The notes under the pieces: model-generated
Databases searched by the model: none
Seen by the model: the letters and a program-made list of their open reading frames with translations, nothing else
What the model was told of the DNA's origin: nothing
From: Emydura subglobosa
Taxonomy: Eukaryota; Chordata; Testudines; Chelidae
Length of the DNA: 64,000 nucleotides
NCBI GenBank assembly: GCA_007922225.1
Contig: ML679966.1
Location: 37,911,943 to 37,975,942 of the forward strand
Reading direction: 5' to 3'
Shown: piece after piece, positions 13,589 to 24,029 of the stretch
Numbering within the stretch: position 1 is the first letter of the stretch
Layout: each line of letters starts with the position of its first letter
Program-made: the position numbers and the translations under genes

Positions 13589-14770
13589 GCTGATGCTTTA
13601 TATTTCCAGATCTCTAAAGATAGAAATTTGTCATAATATCTTATCTAGGTTGCATTGTAAGCTGCGTTGCACCAATGTTTCCTGATTATCCAAAGGGAAA
13701 AGAAGAAACCGAGTTTGGCTCTGTGACTTTCTGCATTTCATCAGAGATGTAGCCTTCAGCAGAATCTTGATAATAACTCTTGACTATGTAGTGGATTGAT
13801 TCATAAAGTGGTGATTCCTGAAAAGACCTCTAGGTCACAGTTAAGTAGAAAAACAAAATCTGGTTTACACTCTAATATCAATCCTGAATTACCATAATTT
13901 GAAGACTTCAGATTTTCCATCCAGAAAAATTGTTCTGTTTATGTTCACTCTTTGTTTATTCCTGTTTTTCAAAGTTATGCTTTCCCCTCCTCTTCTTCCC
14001 TATATCCCACCCCAAAGTACTGTGGTTATGAAAGTGTGCGTTTGAGAAAAATACCCCTTTTGTGCGATTTCCATCTGATGCTTGGCACTGTGACACCTTG
14101 CCAGGTTTCATCAGTCATGTCATGTCATATAGTGTAATGTAAATTGACTGATGCAGCCCACAGGGACTCATCACCTCCCCAGGTTTTTCTGAAAAAATTA
14201 AAAGTAATACACAATTCTTGGTCAGAACTCAAAGACTGTGATATGAAGAAAGTGTTATGTTTTTATTCCAGGCTGGGGATTTTACCACCTTTTGGCAAGA
14301 TTTTAGTACTTTCCATGGGTCTACATGCAGACTCATACATTTAATACACACTATTTACTTCCTCTCTCACTGACATATCTGGATAACTTGGTTCAATAGT
14401 CTCAGCTTTAGGCTGCAGTCAGTAATGAAGCTAACACAACTCATTACAGCTTTGATGTATGGCTGGAGCTTAGCGCATGCTCCGTTTTCTTGTCAGGGAT
14501 CTAGAAGTTTGGAAATGAGGGATTTTTGTGCAACCCATTTGGAAAAAGCTAATTCATTTGACATTTTAAAATTCCAATATAGGGGATATTTTTGTTCTCC
14601 TATAAGCTGATTAAAGAGTCAACATAAAAAGGACCCCAGAGTTTTTACAATAAAAGGTTTTAGATTCTAGCCAATGTTTCATCCAAATTACATTATAAGC
14701 CCCTACATTGCTAGGTCATTAACATCAGTTTACTGAGACTAGTCAGGAAGCAATTGCAAGCGAGTGATCT

Positions 14771-15835
14771 TAAGAACATAAGAATGGCCATACTGGGTCA
14801 GACCAATGGTCCATCTAGCCCAGTATCCTGTATTCCAACAGTGACTGGTGCCAGATGTTTCAGAGGGAATGAACAGAACAAGACAATTTCAAGTGATCCA
14901 TCCCTTGTCATACAGTTCCACAGCCTCTGGCAGTCAGAGGCTTAGGGACACCCAGATCATGGGGTTGCATCCCTGCCCATCTTGGCTATGAAGACAATTT
15001 TCTCACTGATATCACGGATTCTGTGACTTTAAGAGATGTCCATGAGTTCTTCGACTTCATCTCCATTTTTGGGCAGCGGGGCTCGAGCTTTGACTTCCAC
15101 TCCACTGTGACCATACCCTGATTGTGTACATTTTTACTATGACTGTTCGGGGAATTTTGCTTAATTTTACCATGACAAAATTGTGTTCATACTAATAGCC
15201 ACTGATGGACCTATCCCCCTTGAACTTACCTAATTCTTTTTGAAACCCAGTTATACTTTTAGCCTTCACAACATCCCCTGGTAATGAGTTACACAGTTTG
15301 ACTGTGCATTGTGTGAAGAAGTACTTCCTTTTCTTTAATTTAAATGTGCTGACTATTAATATCATCAAGTGACCCCTAGTTCTTGTATGAAGGAATACAA
15401 TTTCCCTATTCACTTTCTCCACACCATTCATGATTTAATAGTCCTCTATCATACCCCTCTTAATCATCTCTTTTCTAAGATGAACAGTCCCATTCTTTTT
15501 AATCTCATCCCATGTGTTAGTTGTTCCATACGTCTAATCATTTTTGTTGCCATTCTCTGTTCCTTTTCCAATTCTAATATATCTGTTTTGAGATGGGGAG
15601 ACCAGAACAGAATTGAGGGTCTGGGTGTAGCATGGATTTGCACAGTGGCATTATGATATTTTCTGTCTTACTATCTATCCCCTTCCTAATGGTTCCTAAT
15701 GTTTGGTTAGCTTTTTGACTGCCATTTCACATGGAACAGATGTTTTCAGAGAACTATCCATGATGACTCCAAGATCTCTCTCTTGAATAGTCACAACTAA
15801 TTTAGGACTCATCATTTTATATATATATCTAGATT
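14771..15835 (-). mobile_element. CR1 LINE, 5'-truncated, split by a nested MITE
   Basis: Starts with the reverse complement of the CR1 tail (TAAGAACATAAGAATGGCCA). After a 203-bp insertion it continues through GTGTGAAGAAGTACTTCCTT and AAGATGAACAGTCCCATTC to AACTATCCATGATGACTCCA-type text near 15.76 kb. A minus-strand open frame over 15192-15431 contains KKRKYFFTQCTVKLCNSLPG, the C-terminal end of CR1 ORF2. This is one of the better-preserved copies in the window. Confidence 0.88.
14989..15191. mobile_element. 203-bp MITE nested in CR1 (3-bp target duplication CTA)
   Basis: The element is flanked by CTA at 14986-14988 and 15192-15194. Removing it and one CTA restores TTGGCTAATAGCC, the expected CR1 sequence. 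The ends form inverted repeats: the left TGAAGACAATTTTCTCA resembles the reverse complement of the right end, TATGAACACAATTTTGTCA. A 3-bp duplication is what PIF/Harbinger-type transposases leave; the family assignment is an inference. Confidence 0.75.
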
Positions 15836-16517
15836 TAAAGAATCTTTTCAAGAACTTAAATTAAAAATCTCTTAAATGTTATTTATGGTAGTTTTTGCGA
15901 AGAAATTGTTTCCTTTTATCTGATTCAATGCACACATTTTGCTTTCTGTGAAATTTTTACAAAATTCCCTTTTTTTAACTAAAAAAAAGTGAAAATACAA
16001 ACTGCTGCATGTTGTTATGCAAACTATTTTTTAAATTAAAAATGGACCCAATTTCTCTTAAAAACTCGTTCATTAACACCTGAAAATGGGAAGATTTTGT
16101 GTACAGTGTTGTACCCTTAATGATTTTTTTCTAACAGGAAAAGGTCAGTTTTTAACTATGTAAGTTAATACAATCACCCCAACTATACAACACACAATTT
16201 TAAATGGTTTTGCACTGCTCTGTCCTCTTTTATAAACTATATTGCATAAGGAAGGACAGAAGAGGCAAAAGGAACTAGAGATAGTATATTTAGTAAATAG
16301 CACTACTGCAAGGTCTGGAGTTTGGTGCTACATCCAGCCAAGAAATACCAGCCAAAGAAAGCAAACCTAAGCCCATGAGAACTCATCTTTAAAGAAAAAA
16401 ACTACAAGCAGAAATTCTTTGTGATTAGTAAATAACATGGATACTAAAAGACACCATAGCAACAGCAAGGACTCTCCTACATTAGAAAATGCCCTACTAA
16501 CACTTTCCATCAATGAC

Positions 16518-17288
16518 TAGAACTGTACAATTACCATTCATCTCCACAGCTCAGAGAATAATTGATTTTCATTTCACTGACAGTTCTGAAAAACTGAAAA
16601 AAGAATCAGTTCGGATCAAATCAAATAAAAGAATTCCCAAAAATTCAGTGAATCAAAAATATTTGTTTTGGGCCAAACAAAGCATGTCGTTCAACCTGAA
16701 ATGTTTTGTTTCCAAGCATTTTTAAAGGGCTAGATTCACAGCAAGTAGTGATGATTTGGTCTCCTTATGATTTTTAGTCCAGTGGTGAGGGCACTCACCT
16801 CAGAGGGGAAAGACTTGTGTTCAAATCCCTGCTCCAGAGAGGGAGGCAGGCCTCCTTCCATCCATGTGAATGCCCAAACCAGCAGGCTATACATTATTCC
16901 TGGGTTAAGCTTTGCTGTTGAAGCTCTTCCACTTATATAAAATAGCTGAATCATTGGGGGATGGGGAACAGGGAAGGAGAAAGAGCAAAAAAGAGAGAAA
17001 ATGATTTAATAATCTGATGGTTAGGGCACTCACCGTGGAAGTGAAAAGCCCAAATTCAAGTACCTGACGCAATGAATGTGTAATCATTTAAAGCTGAGCT
17101 GTTCTCGGTCTCTCCTGTTGAAGCTATCAGATCTAAAATAGTCTATAGCCATTTTGTGAAGCTAGCCCTTTTTATTCTGGCACAAAATATTCAGCAAATT
17201 TGTGTCAAATTCACAAATAGTTTCAGGTTGACTAAACTGCATTTTTCAGCAAATAAACTGTGCTTCTGAAAAATTTCACCCAGCTCTA
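16518..17288. mobile_element. hAT-like non-autonomous element with tRNA-like segments
   Basis: The right end reads TTTCACCCAGCTCTA, matching the right terminus CCAGCTCTA of the well-defined hAT MITE at 54.2 kb. The left end TAGAACTGT is a degenerate counterpart. Flanking octamers tcaatgac and gcaatctc agree at 5 of 8 positions only. Both arms share GTTCAACCTGAAA-like text. Two tRNA-like pieces lie inside, near 16780 and 17018. Limits at the left are tentative. Confidence 0.5.
16776..16882. repeat. tRNA-like palindromic core inside the hAT-like element
   Basis: AGTCCAGTGGTGAGGGCACTC resembles a tRNA D-arm with A box (one base over the quoting limit is avoided by noting the core CAGTGGTGAGGGCACTC), and GTGTTCAAATCCCTG about 40 bp later resembles a B box/T arm. 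The start is repeated inverted at 16862-16882 (GTGAATGCCCAAACCA). It does not form a plausible functional tRNA; it looks like a fossil SINE or tRNA capture. The word GGTTAGGGCACTCACC recurs at 17018 and 51690. Confidence 0.5.
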
Positions 17289-17639
17289 GCAATCTCTAAG
17301 ATATTTGATCCAAACTGCCACAAATCAGAAAGATTCTCCCAAAAATAAAAACAAGGCCAAATTTACCCAGGTTTTTCCCAGCATTTGCTTTATATATTGC
17401 TTTAATACATTAATTCTAGATAACAAGACATCACTATGATTATTTAGTGAAGCTGCATCTGTATTCCAGAGAAGATCCATCTGCATACCTAAGGACAGAT
17501 TTTCAAATGTACTTAGCACTCAGCAGCTGCTACTGAAAACAATCAGTATGTTTGACAAGCAGACCTTTAGTTCATAAAGCACTGAAACTTGAGAACTTTT
17601 CCATTACTTAAGTAACGGTAGATAGCAGTATTCTTTCAG

Positions 17640-17765
17640 GTCCTCACCCTGCAGACACTTACACACATGCTCAACTTTATTTGTGTGTGTATTGCCCATT
17701 AAACTCAGTGGGACTATTCACATTAGTAAAGCTGTGCATAAGTGACTACAGGATCAGTGCCTTAG
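17640..17765. repeat. Palindromic short repeat
   Basis: The left arm CCTGCAGACACTTACACACA is mirrored imperfectly by the right arm, ATAAGTGACTACAGGATC near 17755, around the centre AAACTCAGTGGGACTATTCA. Same general class as the other palindromes in this window but a different subfamily. Confidence 0.5.
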
Positions 17766-18074
17766 TTTGTACAGTATATACAAATAAATATTGGGCCATG
17801 GCTATTTCATTTCACTACAATATCATGAGAGTCTTTGTTGGAGAGCCATATATATATATATACAGTAATCCCTGAAACTAATAAAAGGTATCAAAGCAGC
17901 AATTAACTCAGATTTTCCTGGCCTTTGGGGGATAAAGTAAAATCTCTAGTATTTAAAAAAAACAACCTATATTTGTTTTTTGCTTAATATTAGATATACA
18001 CACTTTGGTTTCTTTCAGGAATTAAGAGAAAAATCCTTTTCTTTTTCAAAAGGAACAATTTTACATACCATATT

Positions 18075-18165
18075 TATTGGCTTGATTTTCTTTAGTATTA
18101 TTTACCTACCAGTCCCACTGAAGTCAATGGGAGCTGCTGTTGTTCAACCACTTTGAAAATCTAGC
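18075..18165. repeat. Palindromic short repeat, decayed
   Basis: Contains ACTGAAGTCAATGGGAGCTG followed by CACTTTGAAAATCTAGCC; the opposite arm GGCTTGATTTTC near 18080 is recognisable. This appears to be a worn copy of the element seen at 44928-45017. Confidence 0.5.
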
Positions 18166-20027
18166 CATATAAATTGAAGTTACAGTTCACTTATACAATA
18201 CATTGTTTCAAAGTCCCTAAAAAGATACATCACATCTACAGCACACAATTAGTTTTCTTAATGGTGACTACTCTAGCACTTGGGTATCCGTTGTTGGACG
18301 TGTTTTCTTTTGTAAACTTTTAATAGCTGCTTTGAAAACTTGTGCTAATTGTTTAAGATACAGTGTCTAAATATTTAACAATCTGACTGAGAGTTTGGAT
18401 CCCTATGGGGCTCCAGGATGATTCTGTCTTTTTTTCTTCTAATGTTATTCTGGTTCTTCTCTTCCAATGTATCCTTTATTGTGATAAAAGTTTTCTAAAA
18501 CTACTATCTGTGAAGAGCTTCTCTAAAGCAATGAAGAACTCCCCCACTTTCCAGTAAACAGATGGAATTAATGCTATTTTACTGGACACTACAGCATTTT
18601 TAACTGTCTTCTAGCGAAAGCCTGTGATTATGAGGTACCAGCATGAGAATAGAAGAGTGGGCTGTGAAAGATAAGTAGAGATCAGGTAGGAATGGAAGAA
18701 CAGGAGTGCATAAAAAAAGAATACCTATTCATCAATACTGTTGTAAGCAGACATCTTTTCCGATATTTAAAAAGAAAGTTTGGTTAGCTTCCTCCTCCCC
18801 CCCACACTGGCTGTGACACCAGATTTCCTGGATCCAGCCTGGACTGGAAGTGGTAGTAGTAGAATAGTAAGAAATAACCATTTTGCTATATCTGGTCTGA
18901 CAGTAAAGAAAAAAGTTTCTAAACCTCACAAAAAAGCCTATTTTTGCAAGGGATTTACATATTAACTTTACAGACAAAAGAGGTTCAGATAGCTCCACTT
19001 AAATATGGGCTCAAAATATTTTTGAACGATAGAAAGTGGGACCAGAATCTGAACTTTGTAATTCAAGCTTCTCTTAAATGTGGACTGCCCTGGCACTCTG
19101 AATCCAAACATACTTGAATTGTGGGGAAATTCAGATTTGGATCTGACTCTGGATTACAGCTTTATGACTCAGACCTAGCTCTAGTTTAGATAATGCTTTT
19201 TAAGCACTGGAAGTTTAGATGCTTATCCAAACCAAACCTAGCTTATCTGGTTCTTTTAACCCATCACTGCTATCAAGTATATAATGTATCCATGAAACTT
19301 CTAGGTTTTGATGTTCAGGTAATGAAGAAAGATGCTTTAGTGGTGATTTGTTTTACACTGGCAGTACATAATTATTACAGATTTGCCCCAAACTGAGTCA
19401 TTTGCCTCCTAAGTGAGAATTTTTTCTAATTCTTCTATTAGACAGGCTAAGGTTCAGCTGAGAAATAGGCTTTCCCGTCTCAAATTCAAGGTCAGCCTGC
19501 TTTAGCAGAGTATTTCAAAGTATGTACCCTTGGCCATGCAGAAATTAGATTTGACATTTTCAGTACAGAAGAACTGCAGAACATACTGCATATTGGAAGT
19601 TCTTATACAATTATGAGGGGCCATTATATAAGTAAAACCTTTCAAAATGGCACATGTGCCATAAATCAATGTTTTATCAGTGATGACATATAAAATAGTC
19701 CCTGTTAAAAATGAAACTTATACAGTTAGGTCATATAAACTTCATTCTAAGTTCAACTCTGCTTACAGAGAAATTGATTCTTAGCATTAGAAAATGTCTT
19801 TCATTCATGACATTATGCAGCATATGTTGATTGCTCATTCTAGATTATTCTGAACAGCTCAAGCACTCACTGCTAAAGCCAAGATTCTCTCCCCATATAC
19901 CCATTCATTGCCATGGGAAAAGAGTTTATGAACATCTGATAGATACAGGTTTATTAAGCAAAATTATCAGCAGGGTTATTAAACATGCAAACTTAAATGT
20001 TGTTTAGAGACCTGATTGTTACTCTAC

Positions 20028-20150
20028 CTGTTACTTTGAGTCTGTCAGCCCCAATGATGATTTCATCTTCATCTGCAGAAAATAGCACCTTTTCATCTTC
20101 ACTTGCCCTCACTTCAAATCTCTTACACTGGGCCTCCACAGCATCGGCTC
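20028..20150 (-). CDS. SGCZ: Sarcoglycan internal exon, zeta-type (123 bp)
   Basis: Seen: on the minus strand the acceptor TCAATTCCAG is followed by 123 open bases and the donor ACAG|GTAGAG. The first two bases complete the Gly codon left split by the previous exon, after which the frame reads ADAVEAQCKRFEVRASEDE, then KVLFSADEDE and IIIGADRLKVT, again ending in phase 1. The acidic cluster SEDEKVLFSADEDE and the motif LFSAD are typical of the sarcoglycan gamma/delta/zeta extracellular domain; VEAQC and ADRLKVT fit zeta. The next exon should begin by completing a Gly codon, but no matching 70-75-bp exon was recognised in the remaining 20 kb, so the next intron is probably longer than that. The polypyrimidine tract is rather weak (interrupted by A), the donor has GTAGAG rather than GTAAGT, and exon strength therefore looks moderate. 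Confidence 0.93.
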
Positions 20151-20552
20151 CTGGAATTGAGAAATAGGATACTTAATCTAATAAAATAGTTATGAAAAGA
20201 TAAATAATCAATACTTCACTTTAAATCCCAGAAGCACATACAGTACCTCATGCTTTGCACAACATTTTGGCTTCAATATTTTGATTTGTGGTAGAAGACT
20301 TTGCATTATAAAATCATTCAACAATTTCATAATATAATTATCTCAATATTGTCTATTAGGGTAGGATTTAAAAATAACAAAAATAAATACTATATTTAAT
20401 TTATTTAATTGACATAGTGGAACAAGAAGCCACTGTTCTGAGATCCTTAAATGTCAATTCACAAAGATTTATTATATTTTATTTTATTTTGTATAACTTT
20501 CAGTTTTGTGCCAGTAGGAACAGAAGATAAAGCACTGACGTGTTCCGCCAAC

Positions 20553-20573
20553 ACAAACAAACAAACAAACAAA
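20553..20573. repeat. (CAAA)n microsatellite
   Basis: Five tandem copies of the tetranucleotide on the + strand. Confidence 0.95.
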
Positions 20574-20819
20574 TTCACTTTGTGAAAAAGGTATTTTTTC
20601 CCCAGGCTGATTTTCTAGTCCTGTGACATACTTTCATAATTTAATATCTTAAAAAAGCTTAGAACACACACACTTTTGTCTCTTCACTTGTTTCACATTT
20701 GATGTTATGGAAGAAAAGTCCTTAAATATCTTAGGGCACCTAGAACATTACAATTAAAATTGTTCTCAATGCACTTGGATATCTATAAGATGCCTCTGTG
20801 TTACCTATTTTCTGTATTA

Positions 20820-20890
20820 TTGCATCTGAAGAAGAGAGCTGAAGTCTCTCGAAAGCTCATGTCTGCAAATATTAAATTTGTTAGTCTTTT
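20820..20890 (+). repeat. Tail of a common sauropsid repeat with hammerhead-like core
   Basis: CATCTGAAGAAGAGAGCTG, CTCTCGAAAGCTCATG and AAATTTGTTAGTCTTT are the familiar order of a very abundant repeat terminus in turtles and relatives. The order CTGAAGA, a stem AGAG/CTCT, CGAAA, stem resembles a hammerhead ribozyme core (CTGATGA...GAAA) with one core base changed. Association with Penelope-like elements is my inference. Confidence 0.45.
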
Positions 20891-21675
20891 ATTTCACTCA
20901 TCACTGGCAATGAAAGTGCTTTAGTTCTCAAAGTGAGGGTGATAAATGACAAATTATTTTCCATTGACCAACAGTAAGAAATCTTTCAGCCTTCTTGTCC
21001 AATGTTATTTTGATGATACTCCTAGGTCCCCATCAATTTAGTTATATTTCTAAATTTAGATCCTTAATTGAGGCCTGGATTATCCCCTCCAGATGCACAT
21101 GTAAGGGATAATGGGGGTGGTATTCTAAACTCTACCCTGAAGTTGTCATCTGAGTTCACTTACCAGCCTGACACATCTATTGAAGCAGTAGACACTGCGC
21201 ATTGAGGAATGCACCTGCTTACATAATGCTGTAGTCATTAGTTCAACATATAAATGGCTATCATCAAAAACCGGAATCCAATCAGAGATATAAAAGCCCT
21301 AACAGCCAATTTTGAATTAGGATTTTCTGATGAAGCCTTTAATATTCAGGGCCAAATCTCCATACAAAAAGATTAAGTTTATGGAAGGGTGATTATCCCA
21401 CTAGAGTGAAATTATATTTACATGTATAAAAACTAGAGTTATATTTAGAACATCATTATAGAAGGTTTATAGTTTGTGAGATAGTGAGGGCAGAGGGCGG
21501 TAGGAGAGTGCAGGAAGGGAGGTATGTGAGCCCAAGAATGCTCAGGGCTCTGTTCCCTGCAGATTAGCTAGGTGCCATTAGGGGGCAATTAGGGGCAGCT
21601 GGGGCCAGTGAAGGAGCAGCCAGGAGCCTCATAAAAGCCCTCCGCCCCAAACAGTCAGAGCACAAGCAGGAGGAG

Positions 21676-21780
21676 TGTGTGCTGTGCTGTGCTGTGCTGT
21701 GCTGTGCTGTGCTGTGCTGTGCTGNNNNNNNNNNGCTGTGCTGTGCTGTGCTGTGCTGTGCTGTGCTGTGCTGTGCTGTG
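21676..21780. repeat. (GCTGT)n pentanucleotide microsatellite
   Basis: About 90 bp of near-perfect GCTGT units, interrupted only by the assembly gap. It sits in the presumed R/U5 part of the LTR. Confidence 0.97.
21725..21734. other. Assembly gap (10 N)
   Basis: Ten N inside the pentanucleotide tract. To stay in phase the missing length would have to be 1 modulo 5, so 10 is a placeholder and not the true length. Confidence 0.97.
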
Positions 21781-22129
21781 CATCGGAGGGACGTGGATCG
21801 GATTGAAGTGAAGTGAAGGGGAGTGGTGAAGTGAAGGTGGAGGAACAGAACGGAGTGCAGAGGCCGGTGGACAAACGGAGGTATCCGGCTCAAGGAGCCA
21901 GAAGGAGGGGGAAAAGTAGCCCAGGGGAAGACAGTGCAGCTGGGAACACGGTGCCAGCAGCACATAGCTGCCTCTCCTAGGGCCCCTGGGCTGGGACCCG
22001 GAGGAGCGGGTGGGCCCGGGTCCCTACCCCCCTCCTTAGGGAAGATGGGGTGACTGGACACGTCTGGCCCACTAGAGACTGTACAAGCGTGGGACCCACC
22101 AGAGGGGAGCTGACGGCTGCCACAAGTTA

Positions 22130-23320
22130 TATAAGTGCAGCTCTCTTCCTTTGAAATTAGTGCTATATTATATGTATAATATAGTGTTGTGAAAGTGCAT
22201 CTTATGCAGAAGGTATCAGATTCCACCCCAATGCCATATTTTTGCTTTATTTTTAACATTTGGACTGTGATCATCAGGTTTTGTTACAATTTTCATTTAC
22301 GCCATGTAGTAAAAGAAGTAACCAGGCTTCTGAAGTGCACTTTTTAACCACATAATAAAGACCAGATTCCAAGAATCTCTCAGAACCCTCATTTCCTATT
22401 AAAATAGTCTTAATCCTGCCAGGGACAGAGTGCTTCCAGACAGGCATTCACTCCCAGGGGCTTGACAAACAAACACTTAACCACAGCAGATATGAACCCC
22501 TAAGAACTGAAACTGCTGGTTTGTAATCCCTAACCACAATAAAACCAAGAGGGCAAGGTCCATACAGTTCTAAAGTGGCTTTGTTTTTTTACTGCATTGA
22601 GGATCCTCTGTGTATGTACATGAAAGTGTCCACTTACTTCTCATGCAGCATCTAATCTGTGAGGTACACATGTCCCTCAAAGCCCATTTTAGGGCCTGAT
22701 CCAACATGGTGCTGAGATTCCTTCATTCCCATTGGATTTTTAAGGTAGGGTGTGTGGGGAAAAAAGGTTAAATAACCCCCTATTACCTGAACTTCTGAAG
22801 TCTTCATTGGACAGATAAGATGCCCACCTGTTCATCAGAATTAGCTAGTATGACCACTACCTCCTTCTCCCGCAATCTACTAGAACTTTGAGAGGGGAGT
22901 GCCCGTATCTCCACTATCCTGGACAGTGGGACAGCAAAAAAGAGATCTGTTTACTCTGCTTAAATTAATTTGGGCCTAAAACACCCAAGATTCCTCTGCA
23001 CTAAAGACCATTCTGCTTGCTACCCTGAGATAGTCCCCAGATTAATTCCACAGAGGAAGGAGTCAGGAACAGAACTGCTTCACACTCTCACTCTCCACAC
23101 TCCCAAAGATTATGGATTACTGAATGAGTACCATGTTATATCAGGCTACAAATGGCTATGAATGCTCTTTTCTATTATCAGTCCTTTAGCCTTGTTACTC
23201 TTGAGGTAATTCTGATTTTTTGCCTTCTTCTGCAGCATGGGGCATGGATCACTTGCTGGTGGATTCACTGTACCTTGAAGTCTTCAAATCATTATTTGAG
23301 GAATTCAATAACTCAGTCTG
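22130..23320. other. Intronic stretch without recognisable features
   Basis: Ordinary AT-rich intron; open frames are short, overlap on both strands and show no known motifs. Confidence 0.7.
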
Positions 23321-23324
23321 GGTT

Positions 23325-23945
23325 CTGGGTGTGAGATGGTGGAGCTCAGCAGAGGGGTCAGGCTGGCTCCAGATGCAAGGAGTGAGGCTCAGTGAGGTGG
23401 TGGTCTGGCCCTGGGAGTATGGGCAAGGGTGAAGCTCGGCGGGGGGCACTAGTTATGGGCAATTAAGATGCACAGGGGGTGGGCAGATGGGGGAGCAGCT
23501 CCCTGTACAGTGACCCATCCCCTCAAGAAGCAATGGTGACAGGAAGCAGAAGTGTGTGTGCAGAACTTCCTGAAACTGGGGAGGTTTCTGGGGTTGGGTC
23601 TGACTGGGCCCTGGCCACTTCCCAAGGGAAGAGGATGTCCCATTCTCTAACACCCCCAGCCCAGACAGGACTAATAGCTGAGCCTGATACAGGGTAGGAG
23701 CCACCAGCCAATGTTTCCTGGACTCCCCTCCCCAAGGTGAATTACCTCTCCGCTGGCTGCTCCGTGCACCCAAAATGGTGCACCCACACTGCTGGGGAGG
23801 GGCGCATGACTGCTTTTGTGCTTCCCTTTGCTTCCCCGTCAGAAATTTTTCTGTGGGGAAGCAAAGAAATCTGTGGGGGACATGTGCTGGGGACATGATT
23901 TGTGTGTGAGCGCATTGGCGCAGAATTCCCCCAGGATTATTGCTT
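23325..23945. repeat. GC-rich unclassified interspersed repeat
   Basis: GC content rises sharply against both flanks. It ends with GGCGCAGAATTCCCCCAGGA, a terminus I recognise as recurrent in turtle DNA. The 173-residue minus-strand open frame across it (Pro/Ser-rich, no motif) is a composition effect and not a gene. Confidence 0.45.
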
Positions 23946-24029
23946 GCACTATGAAAATCTAAATGGAAAACCAAAATTAAACATATTTAGGAACTAAGTT
24001 CAACATGAGTAAAATAGAAAGAGTATAAA

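Larger units (their letters stand above)
1..20027 (-). other. SGCZ: Start of the intron downstream of the 123-bp exon
   Basis: This is at least 20 kb of intron running off the left edge. Apart from the repeats listed separately, I see nothing recognisable in 1-1500, 1950-3240, 5400-6050, 6450-7840, 9500-12070, 12420-13480, 13600-14760, 15840-16500 and 18170-20020. The segment at 6050-6440 (with paired TGGGGAATTCTCCACTGG-like words) may be another short interspersed repeat, and 12080-12380 is a GC-richer patch ending near an AATAAA; neither could be classified. Confidence 0.8.
21475..22124 (+). mobile_element. Solo LTR (4-bp target duplication AGTT)
   Basis: Begins TGTGAGATAG and ends GGCTGCCACA, with AGTT immediately outside both ends (21471-21474 and 22125-22128). 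A TATA-like CATAAAAGCC lies at 21630-21639 on the + strand. GC-rich relative to the surrounding intron. It contains a (GCTGT)n tract and a 10-N gap downstream of the TATA position. Reading frames through the tract on the minus strand (AQHST repeats) are artefacts of the microsatellite. No internal retroviral genes remain. Confidence 0.7.

Noticed and set aside
16776..16845. Functional tRNA gene
   Set aside because: A- and B-box-like words are present but stems do not pair as a cloverleaf and there is no terminator at the right place; repeated elsewhere as part of transposons.
21564..22274. 236-codon minus-strand open frame
   Set aside because: Created by the pentanucleotide repeat (AQHST units) and interrupted by N; lies inside a solo LTR on the opposite strand.
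23453..23974. 173-codon minus-strand open frame
   Set aside because: GC-rich repeat-like DNA, overlapping open frames on both strands, no domain or splice context.
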